64,000 nt of DNA from Crocodylus rhombifer (lineage: Eukaryota; Chordata; Crocodylia; Crocodylidae), in the NCBI GenBank assembly GCA_038503035.1, contig JAVSML010020824.1:1-64000 (forward strand). The letters are read 5' to 3'. How positions within the stretch are numbered: position 1 is the first letter of the stretch; each line of letters starts with the position of its first letter. Both the position numbers and the translations under genes were made by a program. Positions 1 through 12,893 of this stretch are shown here, in pieces. The notes beneath the pieces are model-generated. The model did no database searches, was not told the DNA's origin, and was given only the letters and a program-made list of their open reading frames with translations.

Positions 1-2308
1 TTTTTTTTTACCAGCTTTGTTTCCCTTATGTGTAACAGCTTTGTGACTGATACCAGTTTTTCATGCTGGATGTTTGGAAATCAGAGGGAAACTGACATTT
101 CAAGTCTGGTAGATATTTCTGTATCATAATGTTTTTTCCCTTTGTCTAAAATATTTTTACAGAAATCATTTCATTTTTGAAGACGAGCACATTTAGCAAT
201 GATATTCCCCTTTGGCATCACAATGGAAAATTGTCATTTTAAACAAAGGGAAGAAAATAACTTATTTTTTCTCATAATACATATTATTATATATCAAATA
301 TTAATCTTGCTTCCGGTGATACCTGTGATAAAAACATAAGCTGTAAAATAGCTGGGATTATTCTTCCCAAAACAATTATTTTAAAAGTTATAAAGTTGTG
401 ACTCTCAGGCAGCTGTGTTTTGGTTTGGTTTTTTGTTTTTTTTGGTCTATAGTATTAAAGCAGAGGTGAATATTCAGTTGTGATTAGGAAGGCAAATATT
501 GCTTTTCCTCTCATTCAGATAAGGTTTGCCCAGTTCACACACTAAGGCTAATTTGCTCCCCATGCCCTGGTGGAACGTTAGCTAATCTAATATTGCCTGA
601 TGGATAACTAGAGAATAGCACAGTAAATCTCCTTAGACCCAACATATGCCGTGCACTCTAGTATATCCATGTGCAAGCCATTTTAACACTACCTTGCACA
701 CTTCTAGACCATTAGACAGTGATTCAGATACATGACTTGGTACCTGTCCACTGCTCTGGATAGTTATAAAAGTGAACATTTTAACTTCTGGTTTTCTGTG
801 AAAAAATCTTTGAGGGAGAGTGTACGTGCTGCAGTATGTAATGCCACACATTTAAGTGAATTACATGTAAGGTGTGTTTTGTAGTTTCTTGTTCACTGGG
901 GTTATATCTGTGGCAGTTTTGTAAACTATAGTATCTAATTTCCAGAGTCTTGCATTAAAACTGTGCATGCACAAAATCACTGTCACCACTGCTTTTTATT
1001 AACTTTATTAAAATGTTCAGGACTCGGTAACTTTCTTTGCTTAGTATGCCCTGAAATGGAAACTACAACCCCCTCTGTGTATGGATTGGAAGAATGCCTA
1101 GTTTCACTGTAGCTTTTGCAGATACTTTGGTATCTCTCCCCATAATGTTGTTTTTGTGATTTCTTCTAACAGTAGCATGTGAAATGTAGTCCTTCCTACA
1201 TAAAGAGTACACTAGGGGGACTATTTTCTTTGTGGTTGAGTACTATCCTAAGACTGTGAAACTGGTCTTTTTATACATAGCTACCAATAATCCTTGAATT
1301 TAAATGCAGACCATTTGCTTTGCTTTGTTTTTGCATCACAAGCCTAATTGTTTTCCACCTGTTGCATTTATCTTCCTTATGAAAGGTAAATACCAGCTGC
1401 TGCTATTTTTAAAAAAAAATTTTGGAAACTTGTGTTAAGAAAATGATGTTGTGTACAAGAATTTCTTTTAATTCAGCTTTGCTTTTACTGACTAGCTTCT
1501 ACTGTAGTTCATTAGGTTTTAAAAATAAGGCGGGGGTGGAGGTCTAGTCTCTATTGCTGAGAGAAGAATGAAAAAAAAAACAGAAATTTGTGTGGAATGC
1601 TAAGATACATTCAAGTTTGGTCCTTTTTTGGGAGGGGAACAGCACCACTCTCTTCCCTTTCCTGTTCTTTGGGAGCCACTCTTGGTTCTCTAACAGGAGC
1701 AGGAGACTAAACTTTTCTGGGACCCTGTCTCCCAATTTAATAGTAGCAAGGGTAATTTTTCCAGCCTTCCTCTCTAGTCTTACTTTTAGTTCTAAAGTAG
1801 TTTAATAATTCACTCAGAAGAGTTTTTGGGCAGAGAACTGTAATCTGACACTTTAGGTACTAACCTATAAAGCATTTCAACAAAAGCTTAATTTTAAGCA
1901 TACGACTAGCCCCTTGCGAGTTTGGTGGGACCATTCACATGCTAAAAGTTATATATATACTGAGTGCTTTGCTAAAATATGCTCTTAGCATGCCATGCTT
2001 TAACAAATTATTTAGTAAGTTCTGTTACAGTGCACGGAGACAAAATAAAGAGAAGACAGTTCCGGCCCCAAATTCTGAATGGACAGATGACACAGTTTTT
2101 ACATTAGATGAGAGGAAGAGGCTTCAGTGTCAAAGTGATAAATCTTTTCCTTTTTCTTTTTAAGCTTCCAGTAGAAGATAGAGGCATTAAAGCACATAAA
2201 CTGATGACTTTTGTCATCTTACACAGTATTCATTATTTCACCCACCTCTGCTTTAGGTCTCTGAATACCCTAGATCTAAGTTTTCACTTTCTCTGTAATG
2301 TATAGTGA
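1..2308. other. AT-rich non-coding stretch
   Basis: Only short chance reading frames are seen, with many homopolymer T and A runs. No splice-flanked exon, RNA gene or clear repeat boundary was recognised. Most likely intronic or intergenic DNA. Confidence 0.5.
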
Positions 2309-2415
2309 GGTAGTTAGCCATGTTAGTTTGAAGTGAGGCAGAAGGCAGGATAGGGTGGTACTTTATAGAGTTAGTCTGTAAGGTGCCACCCTGCTCTGCC
2401 TTCTACCATGTGTAT
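2309..2415. mobile_element. Penelope-related foldback fragment
   Basis: The segment opens with a 'tagccatgttagt' head, like other copies in the window (notably 48820-48940), and then forms an imperfect inverted repeat. The arm at about 2337-2365 (aggcagaaggcagg) pairs with the arm at 2378-2404 (ctgctctgccttct). The flanks carry similar words (atgtata and atgtgtat) that may be a worn target duplication. Assignment to the Penelope family is inferred from the shared head and the resemblance of related copies to Penelope ends; it is not proven here. Confidence 0.4.
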
Positions 2416-3317
2416 CCAGGGAACTCTTACTAAAGATGCAAGAGGTGTTGGGTAGCTCTCCCAAAGGCGAGCTAGTGAGGAGGGCCTTTACTTGCTGAAG
2501 GCCATTCCCAAGAGTGGCTCCCAAGATGCGAGTTTATCACCTTAGTCAATGCCACTGACACCAGTTCAATGCTTGGCCCAAATAGCAAAACTGTTAACTG
2601 ACCTAGAGCAGTCTTTCTACCAACTGGACTCACTTGCAAGTTTTAAAACTGAAGGGTGAGAATTTAGGTCTAACACCAGCTACCATATATGCCTGTCTTG
2701 AAATGTATGGTTTAGGTTAGCTAAAATTGGAATGTAAACTATGTTACCATCTTTTATTGTTGCTACTACTTTTTTCCCTAGTCCAGAGAAACTGTGGAAT
2801 GCTATACATGTGCCTGTGCATTTAAAATGCAAATAATTAGGGTTAGCCTCATGGTTTTGCTGACCTGGAAAAACCAGAATTCAAAATCCAGCAGCAGTCC
2901 TTTGATTGAGGCTTGCAGGAGCTGGAATGGTTGCATACATTCCTGCCTCTGAATCTAGGATTAATTGACTGGTTGTGGAGGGAGCTGTATTAAATCCCAT
3001 TGGAGCAGTAGAGCCATTTTTATGAAGTTTGAGCAGAGCAGATGAGGAGGATAGAAGAGTAACAGTGGAACCAAACCAAACTATGGGAATATGTACTTTG
3101 GGAGGGGAGTGGGGAGGACAGGAGAGGGAAGGGAGTAGGGCTTAGAGGGACTGTCCTAAAGATGAGGAAAACTAATGAGGAGTGAGTAAATCACTTTCTT
3201 GGCTCACAAGCCTGTGCAAGGTGCCCTATAGGAATTTGTTTGCCAACTATTTTATAAAAAAGGCATGAGAAATTTTCTACCAGGATTGCTGGTTATTTCC
3301 AATACAGTTACTATAGG
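2416..3317. other. Non-coding stretch, nothing assigned
   Basis: Mostly unique-looking DNA. A pyrimidine tract ending in AG at about 2782 is followed by an open frame, but no donor or recognisable peptide supports an exon. An octamer-like atgcaaat occurs at about 2827. Confidence 0.4.
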
Positions 3318-3325
3318 TCTTAGTG

Positions 3326-3770
3326 CAGTGGTCACCAACCAGTGGATCTCAATCCACCGGTAGGTCTCAGAGCTTCTTGCGGTTGATCTCAGAGCCTCTT
3401 GGAGTTGATCTGAGGCTGGGGTGCCCAGGTACATGCATGCACATGCCCCAGTCCAGCAGGTCAGTCCATGGGGGAGGGAAGGGGCGGGGGCTAGATTGAG
3501 GGCCCCTTGGTGAGAGACAGTGCTGCAGAGGCAGGAGCAGGAGCAGGGGTAAATTGAGTGGGGCCCTGGCCTGGTGGAACTTACCTTCTGGGGAGGTGTG
3601 CCCCCAAATAATATTTTCTCCCTCTGCCTCGATCTGCCCCCATCTCCTTCCCTCCCCACAGACTTACCTGTTGGGTGGGGGGAGGGGGAATGGCAGGAGC
3701 ACACAGTAGATCTTGGGTTGCTTTTAAATGTCAAAGGTGATCTCCTACTTAAAAAGGTTGGAGACCAATG
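3326..3770. mobile_element. Non-autonomous hAT transposon
   Basis: The ends are inverted repeats: cagtggtcaccaacc at the left, and at the right the complement of cattggtctccaacc. The flanking 8-mers tcttagtg (3318-3325) and tcttggtc (3771-3778) match at 6 of 8 positions, as expected for an aged hAT target duplication. The GC-rich interior gives long frames on both strands (3252-3836 minus, 3574-3846 plus), but these run across the repeat and its flanks and show no transposase motif, so they are not genes. Confidence 0.75.
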
Positions 3771-3778
3771 TCTTGGTC

Positions 3779-5084
3779 TTGGTAATGGCAGCTTTCCAAG
3801 GTGGAAACTGAAAAAGTTGCATAATGCAAGTTGCAACTTAGACTAAAGTGTTTACCTGCCTCTCTCCTGCCTTTGTAAGACCTTGTGTCATATAAAATAT
3901 ATCCAAGAACAGTGCATGAAATGGCAGCTTTAATTTCTTTTGATGGTATTAAGACTAGTTGAATCTGGCTGATCGAAGGTAAACTCTGTGTTCTCCTTTC
4001 AATATTTCCTTTTGCAAAGAAAACTGGTTCAAAGAAAAACTGGAACTCTCTAGTTTGCAGTGGAGATAGGCAGCAGTCTCTGTAGATCCCATGACAGAAG
4101 GCATATGCAAAGCTCTTGATAAGTACTGAGCCTGTGGAGTGGGCCTACCTGATAAGGCAACACTCGGGTTAGGATGTTTTTGATGTGGCTTTAGTTATGA
4201 CTGATGATACATGCATGTTACTGTGGTTTACTAGCAAAATAAAACGTTCAAGTAAGGAAAGAGTTAGTCTGTTCGGTAATGCTTGCTCAGCACCACCATG
4301 GTTAATCAATTAACTTAGTAGTTGAATTATTTTTAACCACTTATTTCCTCTTTTTGTGCACTTCTTTTACCAACTTGTGCTGTTTATTTTTGTATGTTTC
4401 CCCAATCATCCCCCCTCCCCTGCACTTTTCAGTCTTCTTTAAGCTAGGAAAATTAAGCATGTTTAGCAAAGTCCTTAGATACTGCATATTAACTCGTATG
4501 TTTTTAAACACCACTTAGCACCTAATGTGAGCAAAGGGTTTGCCTACAGGAGGGGATTTACCTTGAAGTGGGATGCTTTGTTCTAACTGCTTTCAGCAAA
4601 CTGGCACTTCATAGCCCATCTAAACAAACATCAACTTTTGCTTCATTTATTCTAAGACATTGTTTCTGCATTGGCTAGAATTTCCTTTGAAGTATGAACA
4701 CAGTAATTGTGGGTAGGTATCCCAGTCTCCTCTGCAGTTCTGTGAGGCAACGTGCATTGTGGGATTGTCCCTGTGACGCTGGTAGAATACTGCCAGATAA
4801 CTGAAAGGCATTTATGTCCAGGGATCAAACTCTCAAAATCTCAAACTCTAAAAATCCTGTCGTTCCTCTCTTCCCATTATCCCCAAATCAGATTATGCAT
4901 GCGTGCATGTGGCACCCCTTGTGTCTTGCTCCCAGCAACCCCAAGCAGGACCTCTTGCAGGCTAGAATGCCACTCATCTGCAAGGGAAACCTGCCTATTC
5001 TGCAGAGAACCCAGGCATCCAGGGGCCCTGGCTCCACAGGGAGAGGGAACCCAGGTATCTAGGGCCCTGGGCAAAAGGCATAAT
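3779..5084. other. Non-coding stretch
   Basis: No gene recognised. At about 5012-5068 there is an imperfect direct repeat built on 'gaacccaggyatc' and 'agggccctgg'. The 4750-5080 part is more GC-rich and may be the body of the hAT fragment that ends at 5193; I could not find its left end. Confidence 0.4.
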
Positions 5085-5193
5085 CTGTAAGCATTGTCGG
5101 CTACAGCAGCCAAAAAAAGCTGATGGCCAATAATGTAATTTCCCCTTTTATCAGTGCTGATCTGATAGGTAACCGTTATATCGGTGCACTTCT
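5085..5193 (-). mobile_element. hAT fragment, same family as the 33.4-kb element
   Basis: Read on the minus strand, this piece starts agaagtgcaccgatat. It follows the first ~100 bases of the element at 33386, sharing gcactgataaaagg and a cattattggc block. It is therefore one terminus of the same family. The other terminus is missing or unrecognisable. Confidence 0.65.
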
Positions 5194-5680
5194 GGTCGCT
5201 AGTGCTTCATAGGCCTCTTTCCCCTCTGCTAAATTTTCAGATCTGTGGGGAGTGCCCCCCTCTTCAGCTGTATGCCCGATCAGGCCAGCATTTAGGGTTG
5301 GTCGCAGCATTCCAGGTCCTACCCAGTACATGGCCCTAGACCTGGCGTGCCATGTCCAACCTTCACATCCTGGCTCTGGAGACACACCATAGGTTGAACT
5401 TGACATGCTGAGTCTGGGACCACGGACTGGCCCACTGCTGTGTGCTGCATCAGACCCAGCATGTGGCTCCAGAGCCTGCATGTGATCCTAGGTTCAGCGC
5501 AGAGCTGGCAAGCCAGTGCACAAGGTTGGACCCACTGCATGGCCTTGGCCTCTGTTCTAGCATTCCAGATCAGCTCCACCACATGGCTCCAGGACCGGTA
5601 CACCAGGCTGGGCCCTACAATGCAGCCCCTAGTCTTGAGAGCCCAGACCTCAGAAACTTACCTGTACTTCAAGGTAAGAT
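5194..5680. repeat. Degenerate tandem or low-order repeat
   Basis: Variants of 'catggctccag', 'agcctgcatgtg' and 'ccagcatttagg' recur at uneven spacing, giving open frames on both strands (5176-5603 minus, 5440-5741 plus). Double-strand openness with Cys/Trp/His-rich conceptual products is typical of repeat DNA rather than a gene. The period is too worn to state. Confidence 0.4.
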
Positions 5681-7335
5681 CTTTTCTCCTTCCTGGGGCC
5701 TTGCAAAAATAGTGTGTGTTTTGTATTTGGAGGCATGTTAAATGTGGGAGAAGAATGAGGTGCTTATTTTACCAACTGAGCAGCTGCAGGATGTGCCTTT
5801 GGGAGACCGAAGGTGGACAGAGGTGGATGGTGCTTACTAGCAAGAAGGTTTAAGGCCAGCAAACAATGTGTGACTAAGATTATACCTGCAGTGTTCTGCA
5901 TAGCATCTGCAAAACCCAGGGATAGAGCTTTGCAAAGATCAGAAGAGGAATATTCAGAGACTTTTCAACATGCTTTGAGCAGTTTGTAAGACACCTTTTC
6001 CTATATGGTAATCACCAGGGGCACATTTTCAGAGGCCTTGGGCATCAACTTTGAGGAAAGGGCATTCTGTTTTTTGATATGTGCCTTTCCTAGCATTCTG
6101 TATTATTTACTGTAGCTGATGGTACATATCAGCAATAATACAGAATCATGAGCTCTTGGGCTGTCTGGGTTGTTTTTCTGATGAGGTCTTAAGTTTGAGG
6201 GCTCTGCCTGCCATGGTCAATTTTAAATAGGAGAGTAGACTTTATTATGCAGGAAATACATTCTATACCCCTTGGTTAATTTTACATAGAAAAGCATCAG
6301 GGTGGTTAGGCTTCAGCCTGCATGCCACAAGTGACCTGGGGAGCCTCTGTGTATGCCATATGGCAGATCGGAGCTGGGCAGGGAACACATTTACAGGTAG
6401 GGCAGAGCAACAGATCAGGCAGGGAGCAGAGGGCAGGGAGCAGAAAGAGCAACAGATCAGGTAGGGGAATGGGATCAACAGTAACAAGGGGGCTTTCTCT
6501 GTAGCACACTTGAGGGGTGTTATATATTTTTGCTGCATGGATTTTGTGTGATTTGTGTGCCTTAATGAATTTATAAAGTTGTGGATTTGTCTTTCCACCT
6601 CAGGGCCAATGTGAGTGCCTGGGTGTACTGGCCTAGCGGTTTAATGATCCAAATGCAGGTTTTGTTATACATGGTATGTAGAGCCTTTATAGAGCTTTGT
6701 GAATTTTTCAAGTAGTGGAGGTTGGATTTTCATTTTAATGGAAATACTTTGGATTATGGGTGAAAATAAAAAACTTTCAAAAAAAATCCTAAAAGCACAG
6801 ATGCTTAATTAAGCACAGTGCAGCCAGTGCCCAAAGCAGGAGTTTCAGTGGAAGGACAAGGAACATTTTAGTTGAGAAAGCCAGGAGCATGGGTTCACTA
6901 TAGGAAAGCTCTCAGTCACTGTCACCAATCTTTCTTCTTGTTGGCATAGAAATCTTGGGGCTGGAGTCATAGGGAGCTCTTTCCGTAGCAGTGCATTAAC
7001 AATTGAAAGGCATGCCATCTTGGTCTCTCTATCAAACCTTTTGATGAAGGGTAAGTAGAGTCTAGCAAGATGTACATGACTTTTATTCACCAGAATGGAC
7101 TGTCCTGATGTACACAGCTGAAAGGGCATAGCCATCTATTTTAGGAACTTGGGGGAGGCAGATCTGCCTTGCAGTATTAGAACCCTGCTAGCATACTTTC
7201 TTCCTCTAGAGTACCATTTCATATCCCCTGCAGACATGTTCAAAGTTTTCTGTGCCTTTAACATTGTTTGGCAGTGAATCCAAGGCACATCGGAAGTTAA
7301 CAGTGTTGAAGCCTTTTTAATAGCCCTGTGCTCTG
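5681..7335. other. Non-coding stretch
   Basis: No gene or complete mobile element seen. A short purine-rich tandem (aggcagggagcagagggcagggagcag) lies at about 6417-6444. The frame at 6263-6598 on minus is read through this low-complexity DNA and is not supported. Confidence 0.4.
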
Positions 7336-7337
7336 TA

Positions 7338-7566
7338 CAGGTACTCCTCACTTAACGTCATCCCGGTTAAAGTTGTTTTGTTATTACTTCACCGATCTAT
7401 TACAGAACATACTTGTTTAAAGTCACGCAGTGTTCAGTTATAACATTGTTTGGCCGCTGCCTGCTAGTAGGTAACTACTGTGACGTAATTGGATTTGCTT
7501 AACATCGTTTTGCTTAAAGTTTCATTTTTCAAGAACATAACTATGATGTTAAGCAAGGAGTAGCTG
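7338..7566. mobile_element. Tigger/pogo-like MITE with TA duplication
   Basis: The left end caggtactcctcacttaac and the right end (complement cagctactccttgcttaac) are ~22-bp inverted repeats. Each is flanked by TA (7336-7337 and 7567-7568), the target used by Tc1/mariner-type transposases. At 229 bp it is far too short to code for one. CAG termini plus TA suggest the pogo/Tigger branch. Confidence 0.75.
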
Positions 7567-7826
7567 TATATCCTACCTAGACTTTGCCTACTGCTGCAAT
7601 TTACTTTGTAAGTAAATTTATACTAATAATTTGCTACTATTGTACTGTTTTGTAAAATTTCTCAGAGAAAGAGCTGCCTTTCTAGGATTTGTTTTGATAA
7701 ATTGGTCCTCATAACAAAGTTGTACTGATCAACCAAATTAATTGCTTGCTCGAACAAAACACGCTGCTGAAAATACAAATTATGAAACACTTTCCCCACA
7801 TTAAACGCATTTCTATTGTAGATTCT

Positions 7827-8255
7827 GGGCGCGTCTACACGTTCTTTAATGCGCCGTAGTTACTATATCTAGGGTGTACCTGTATTGGTCTAAAGGCAAA
7901 AGGAATCAAAACGTGTGGAAGAGGTGATATCTTTTAATAGACCAACTAGATACTTCCAAGCGAACTAGTTTGCAAATATCTAGTTGGTCTAATAAAAGCT
8001 GTCACCTCTTCCATGAGTTTTGATTCTGTAGTTACTGTGCATTTAGTTTAGTACTCCCTTAATGAAGTACTAACTTGAATGTGCAGTAATTACATTTACT
8101 GCGCAATAGCACTGGCACAAGGTTTTTTTGTGACGCTTTCTGTGCAGTAGCCTAATAGCATTGCACGGTAGGTTATTAGTGTGGTTTCTGACTGGCTTGC
8201 TACTGTTCCATGTTATTAGGCTACCATGCATTAAGCATCTCGTGTAGATGTGCCC
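7827..8255. mobile_element. MITE with TCTACA-type ends, interrupted
   Basis: The termini gggcgcgtctacacg and, on the other strand, gggcacatctacacg are inverted repeats flanked by TCT on both sides (7824-7826 and 8256-8258). A 3-bp duplication and GGGC termini fit PIF/Harbinger-like MITEs. Related copies are at 12894, 34886, 47809, 48338 and 56432. This copy is split at 7864 by a younger foldback insertion. The published crocodilian MITE family Chompy may be related; I cannot confirm that from sequence alone. Confidence 0.65.
7865..8027. mobile_element. Penelope-related foldback with 9-bp duplication
   Basis: This 163-bp insertion lies in the MITE at 7827-8255. It is flanked by a perfect 9-bp direct repeat gtagttact (7856-7864 and 8028-8036), present once in the uninterrupted host. 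Arms 7904-7952 and 7977-8025 are near-perfect inverted repeats carrying the 'gatatcttttaatagaccaa' block. Before the left arm is a 'tgtattggtctaaag' head like that of the 22055 copy. The same block ends the Penelope-like element at 38.3 kb. Confidence 0.7.
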
Positions 8256-8258
8256 TCT

Positions 8259-9726
8259 GTGTGGAATCTGGTGCGACTGAAACCTGAACATGCAGCATGG
8301 CAGGTAGGCTAAACTGCCTTTTCATGGAAAAAGTAGCTAACAAATACAGCAGGGTTGCCATTTTCTATTTCAAGTCCAAGCTGGGGTCTGGCAGGGAGGG
8401 GTTGTTGCTCAGGCAGGAGGACAGGAGTGAGAACTGGGGAAGGGAGAGGCTATGACTGAAGTCTGGCTATCCTAAGGCAGATGAACTTGCTGTTGCATTC
8501 TTGATGAATGTGGTCCCTGATTTTTTGGATGTGTGGAAGGAGGTCGTAACCCAAAGAGATGAAGAACAGCACTTGGAAAGAGTACTAACTTATACATATA
8601 ATACCCAAGTTGGTGGCATGTGATTCTGTAGGGGGTGGGTGGGGGGTGTAGAACCCAGGATTGTATCATAACGTGGAGTAGCAGCAGTAAGTTTCAAGTG
8701 TTAATAAAGGCATGCAGAGGGATGCTTGCTGGACTTCTCTGCAGTGCTGCTGGCAGCCAGAGGGTTTTCAGAGACAGAAGGCTGACTGCCAGTGGAAAGA
8801 GGGGTGTGCACAACCAGCTCTGTCACTACAGGGTCTGAATTACTCCCAGTTGTCAGGCCTGCAGGGAGCCATTGGTCACGCAGTCTGCAATGTCCTCTTG
8901 TCAATTGGCCATGCCAGTCAATGCTGGCGCCTCATTCCAAAATCCTGTCCAGCACCTCAGAGTATGGACAGGTGGCTGGAGCCCTGCCAGGGATCTGTCC
9001 ATGTTGTCCTGTTTCCCCCCCACCCCTTGCTTTCTTGTCTTGAAACTTCCGTATCAGTTGGTTTAGTTCAGCTCTGCACAGCATCCTGGTTGTTACCCTG
9101 TTCAGTCTTAGCTTTAATTATTCCCTCAAATGCATTTACATTTCCATGTTCGGCTTTGCCTCTCTCCAGAGGGCAAGGAGATCCAAAACCTCAGCATGTC
9201 CAGTTGGAGCACAGCAAGCAGCACTAGCAAAAAATGCTAGGTATGCTTGCTGTGTGTGCTGACTTCTGAAACATGTAAGCTCAAAAGGGTAGAACACGGC
9301 TGGGCAGCAGCATTTAAATGGAGAGGTGACGTCTGGTTACCATAACCTAGAGCAGTTGAGGGCACACGGGTAAACAGACCAGCGCACAAGACATTGTGCA
9401 AATTGGCATGAGGCGGCTGCTGGAATAGCACCAAAATAATCTGGAGCACAGACAGAACCATATGGACATTAGTACAGTGTAAGTCACTGCGGGATGAAAT
9501 CATGGCTGAGTCCAACAGGAGTCAGAACAATGCAACAACTTTACATTATTGTAAGTAACCATCTTGTGTGGATGCTGATCTTTTTACATTGATTCAACCT
9601 AGTTTACAAAAAGGTGTAAACCACCTGGCTAGACAAACCGGAAGACATTGGGGTTTGATTCTTTTTATGCTGGAGACCATGCTGCACCCATGTGAAGGGC
9701 CTTAAATGAAAGTAAGACCTCTTTAC
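8259..9726. other. Non-coding stretch
   Basis: Several frames open on both strands near 8.6-9.5 kb (171 aa on plus at 8712-9227, 92 aa on minus). None has recognisable motifs or splice context, and they overlap each other, so I treat them as chance. Confidence 0.4.
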
Positions 9727-10015
9727 ATTGCCAGAGACCTTGTCTGCATCAGAACATTTGCTTTGTCAGCAAGAAGTATGAAAAGATCACACCCTGTAGT
9801 CACAGTAGCTATGCTGGCAAAAAGCCTTTGTGTGGAAGCAGCTAACCTGACAGAAGAGGACTTCTGTTAGTTTAGGTTGTTCAGAGAAAAGGTATAACCA
9901 TGTTGGTAAGAAAAAACAACAAGCCCTAAGCCCCTTCATTTAGCAGACATCTTCACTGTGTGGGTTGGCATAGCCATAGCAGCAAAGGCTCTGTAGTGGA
10001 AATAAGCCTGTAGTA
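9727..10015. mobile_element. Possible old MITE
   Basis: Left edge 'agaccttgtctgcatcag' and right edge 'ctctgtagtggaaataagcc' resemble worn inverted termini, and the interior has 'gtcagcaagaag' and 'gctggcaaaaag' in MITE-like spacing. No target duplication is legible, so this is a weak call. Confidence 0.3.
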
Positions 10016-12893
10016 TCATCAACTGGGCTTAATACAAATAAGAATCAGTGTTAACAGTGTTTCAGTATGTGCTAACTGTGCTAGGCCCCACTAAATGTAA
10101 CCATGAATATGTTGTTAATAGTGTAAAATCTTTGTACACTGTAGCCACAAAATCATGATTAAAAATGTGTTAGCTAACGTGTTACCCAACGTAGTTCTTA
10201 ACACACCATAATTTCCCAGTCTGTACCTAACCTCTATGTGGCTATTTGTCATTGCAATTTACTGTTTTCACAGCTTTGGCAGGTTGGTTTGTGATCCCCA
10301 CCCCCAAAGGATAAATACTTTAGAATAAAGAAATTATGTAAATAAAGCTACCCTTGTATTAGACTCTTATTTTCATGTTCTCCTAGCATTTGCTTATTTT
10401 AACTAGAAGACCTTTTAAATTAGCTTGAAATATACTCCTCTAACTGTACACCCTTCCCTAAAAGTCAGAGAGGGCTATTCCTACACTTACATTACAAAAT
10501 CATTCATCTTGGGACTTTGGTGCAGCCCTTAATACCTCTAACTGCCACTTGTTTTGCAAGGCTGCTTTGGATCTTAGCTAACTTTTAGAGAATTTTCCAG
10601 GAACTCATAAGAGGAGATGATGCGTTTTCAAGTCATTGCACAAGATGTGGTATCCAAGACATGTAAACTCACAATCCCTGTTTTGTGCAACACAGTCTGT
10701 TCTATCAGAAGTTTCACTATGCTCTGGAATGCAAAACCATTTGTTCAACATGTCAGGTTTTCAGCTCAATGGTATTCCTTCAGCAGTTCATCAAATCTAT
10801 AATTGTATGACACAGTTCATCTTATGCTTTTCAAGGAGAATAACACTGATAGTAGTAACAGCATCACCAACTGAAAAGGTGTAAAAACTCTCAAGTAGCC
10901 TGTGAATTTCTTTTAAGCAGTTGCTTTTTTCAGTAGCTTGGCATGTATATTTAACTACATTAAATATCCCTTTCTTCTGTCCAAAACATAAAAAATGAGC
11001 TAATAGCAGACTGCTGAAAAGGTATGACAGGAGGTTTCGAAGCCAGTATGGAGAGTAGCCAAAAACTAAAAATCTAACATTATTATGGCTGTGTTCAGGT
11101 GACATTGTAGCTACAATGGTCCGGGAATTTGTGCCAGAGGCAAGGATTTTTGCAGGTGATATGTTTTATGGGACTAACTTAATGGTTAGGATAGATCTAG
11201 GCAAGCTTTAGATTTGCAGTGCATTTTTCTTCAGATTAAAAAGTTTGGTGGAAGAGAGTGTGTTTTAAGGAGGCATCTGAAATGGAAGAAGGAACATATT
11301 TTATATGTTTTTAGGGTTGTTGGTTGTAGCCATGTTGCTCAAAGGGACATTATATGTACAATTAGAAAAACCTTTGTCACATGAGGTGGCTTGGGGGAAG
11401 AAAAAGAATAGACAGGTATCCATAAACCCGATATGCTAATCCTGGGGATGCAGCTTAAAGATGGAAGAAAAAATTGTTACGTAGTTAAAAAAAAAAGTTT
11501 CACCTGGTTCTTTGTACATTAAAATGCATTTGAAATATATGCCAGACTTTTCACACACCAACAAGTAAAGCTAGAATATTGTCCTAGCTATATATAATAA
11601 CTAGTATTGGTAGGTAGCGGAGCCTGTACCCTCATTTAATAAGAACAGCTTTGCTTTTGCATTGTATTTTAGATTCTATGGGATGAAATGAAGTTAATTG
11701 CAAGAAAAAGTCCTTTGACTTCTTTGTGTCTCATTTAAAATGAACAGGAAATGGCATTGATTGAATGACATATTTTGGCATTATGTATTTTTAATTTTTA
11801 ATCTTTTCTGTCCAGTGTATTGTAGTTTTCAGATCCTGCTGAAAACCCCAGACTTTATTCACTTTTTTAACTGCAAAATTTCTTTTTACCAAAAGACATT
11901 CTGGCAAGTTTGCCTGCTTCTGGGAAGACCTCTTGCCATGCAGCACACTGACAACATTTTTGTACAAAATAGTGACCTGCAAGAAGTTTATAAAATAGGG
12001 CACTGAAGGAGTCTAATTTAAAGACAGACAGGGCATAAATCACCACCTCTAGCTGATTGTGAAAGTAAAGGCCAAAGTACAAAAACGTTTCCTAGCTGCT
12101 AAAATGAAGCCCTGATAACAGAAGATAAGGTATGTGAAGGACAGAGCTGTATCTGACATTATTATGCTCACTTCTTGGATAATATTTTTAGTACCAAACT
12201 GCATACTGCATAAAAGGCTTCTTAGAAAATGAGGTGCCTTGCTTAGGGTATGCTCTACTTATTTTGCAGTGTGTTGTGTTTTTAATTCTGGACCACTGTC
12301 AGATAGCATAATACTGAGTAAGTCCCAGATGAATGTGGGTGGTGAAAGGAGAAAAATAATATAAAATAAAGACGGGTGTTATCAACATAACAGTGAATGT
12401 TTATCCCATACTTCTGAAAAAAATGGAAGCAGAAAAGAAAACTTTTTTTTTTTTTCCAAGAAAGAATCTTGAGGGTCAAGAAAGCAACTCTGAACAAAGT
12501 TTGGTTGCATACTAAATCTCACAGTGAGTTGATTCAATCGTTCACTAACTGCTGAAAGATAGTAAGAGTTCAAAGGTATCTGAAAGACTTCACAGTCTCA
12601 TCAGATTCTTGCTTACTTAGGACACCACGATCTGTAGTATCAGTCGCAGCTGCTGGATCCTTGTGTATAAATAGCAAAGAGAAACACAGAACTGGCTAGG
12701 TTAGAAAGTTCATTTTGGGTTTTTCTAACAGCTGTGTCAGGATTATGACCCTGACTAAAACTTCGTGCATATCGGGTTTTTTTGCAAGAGCACCCCAAAT
12801 GTGCAACATGGCAATAGTAATTAATTAAAACAAATACATTGGAAATAGTTTGTTATAATATCATCCAGAGGATACAACAGTTTGCCTATCAGG
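10016..12893. other. AT-rich non-coding stretch
   Basis: No gene seen. A fragment near 11315-11345 ('gttggttgtagccatgttgctc') looks like the head of the Penelope-type repeats elsewhere in the window, but no body follows. A T/A homopolymer pair lies near 12440-12460. Confidence 0.4.

Noticed and set aside
3252..3836. 194-aa frame on minus
   Set aside because: It spans a hAT element and both flanks, so it cannot be an old coding exon as it stands.
8712..9227. 171-aa frame on plus
   Set aside because: Cys/Trp/Ser-rich text without a domain, overlapped by open frames in other phases and on the other strand.
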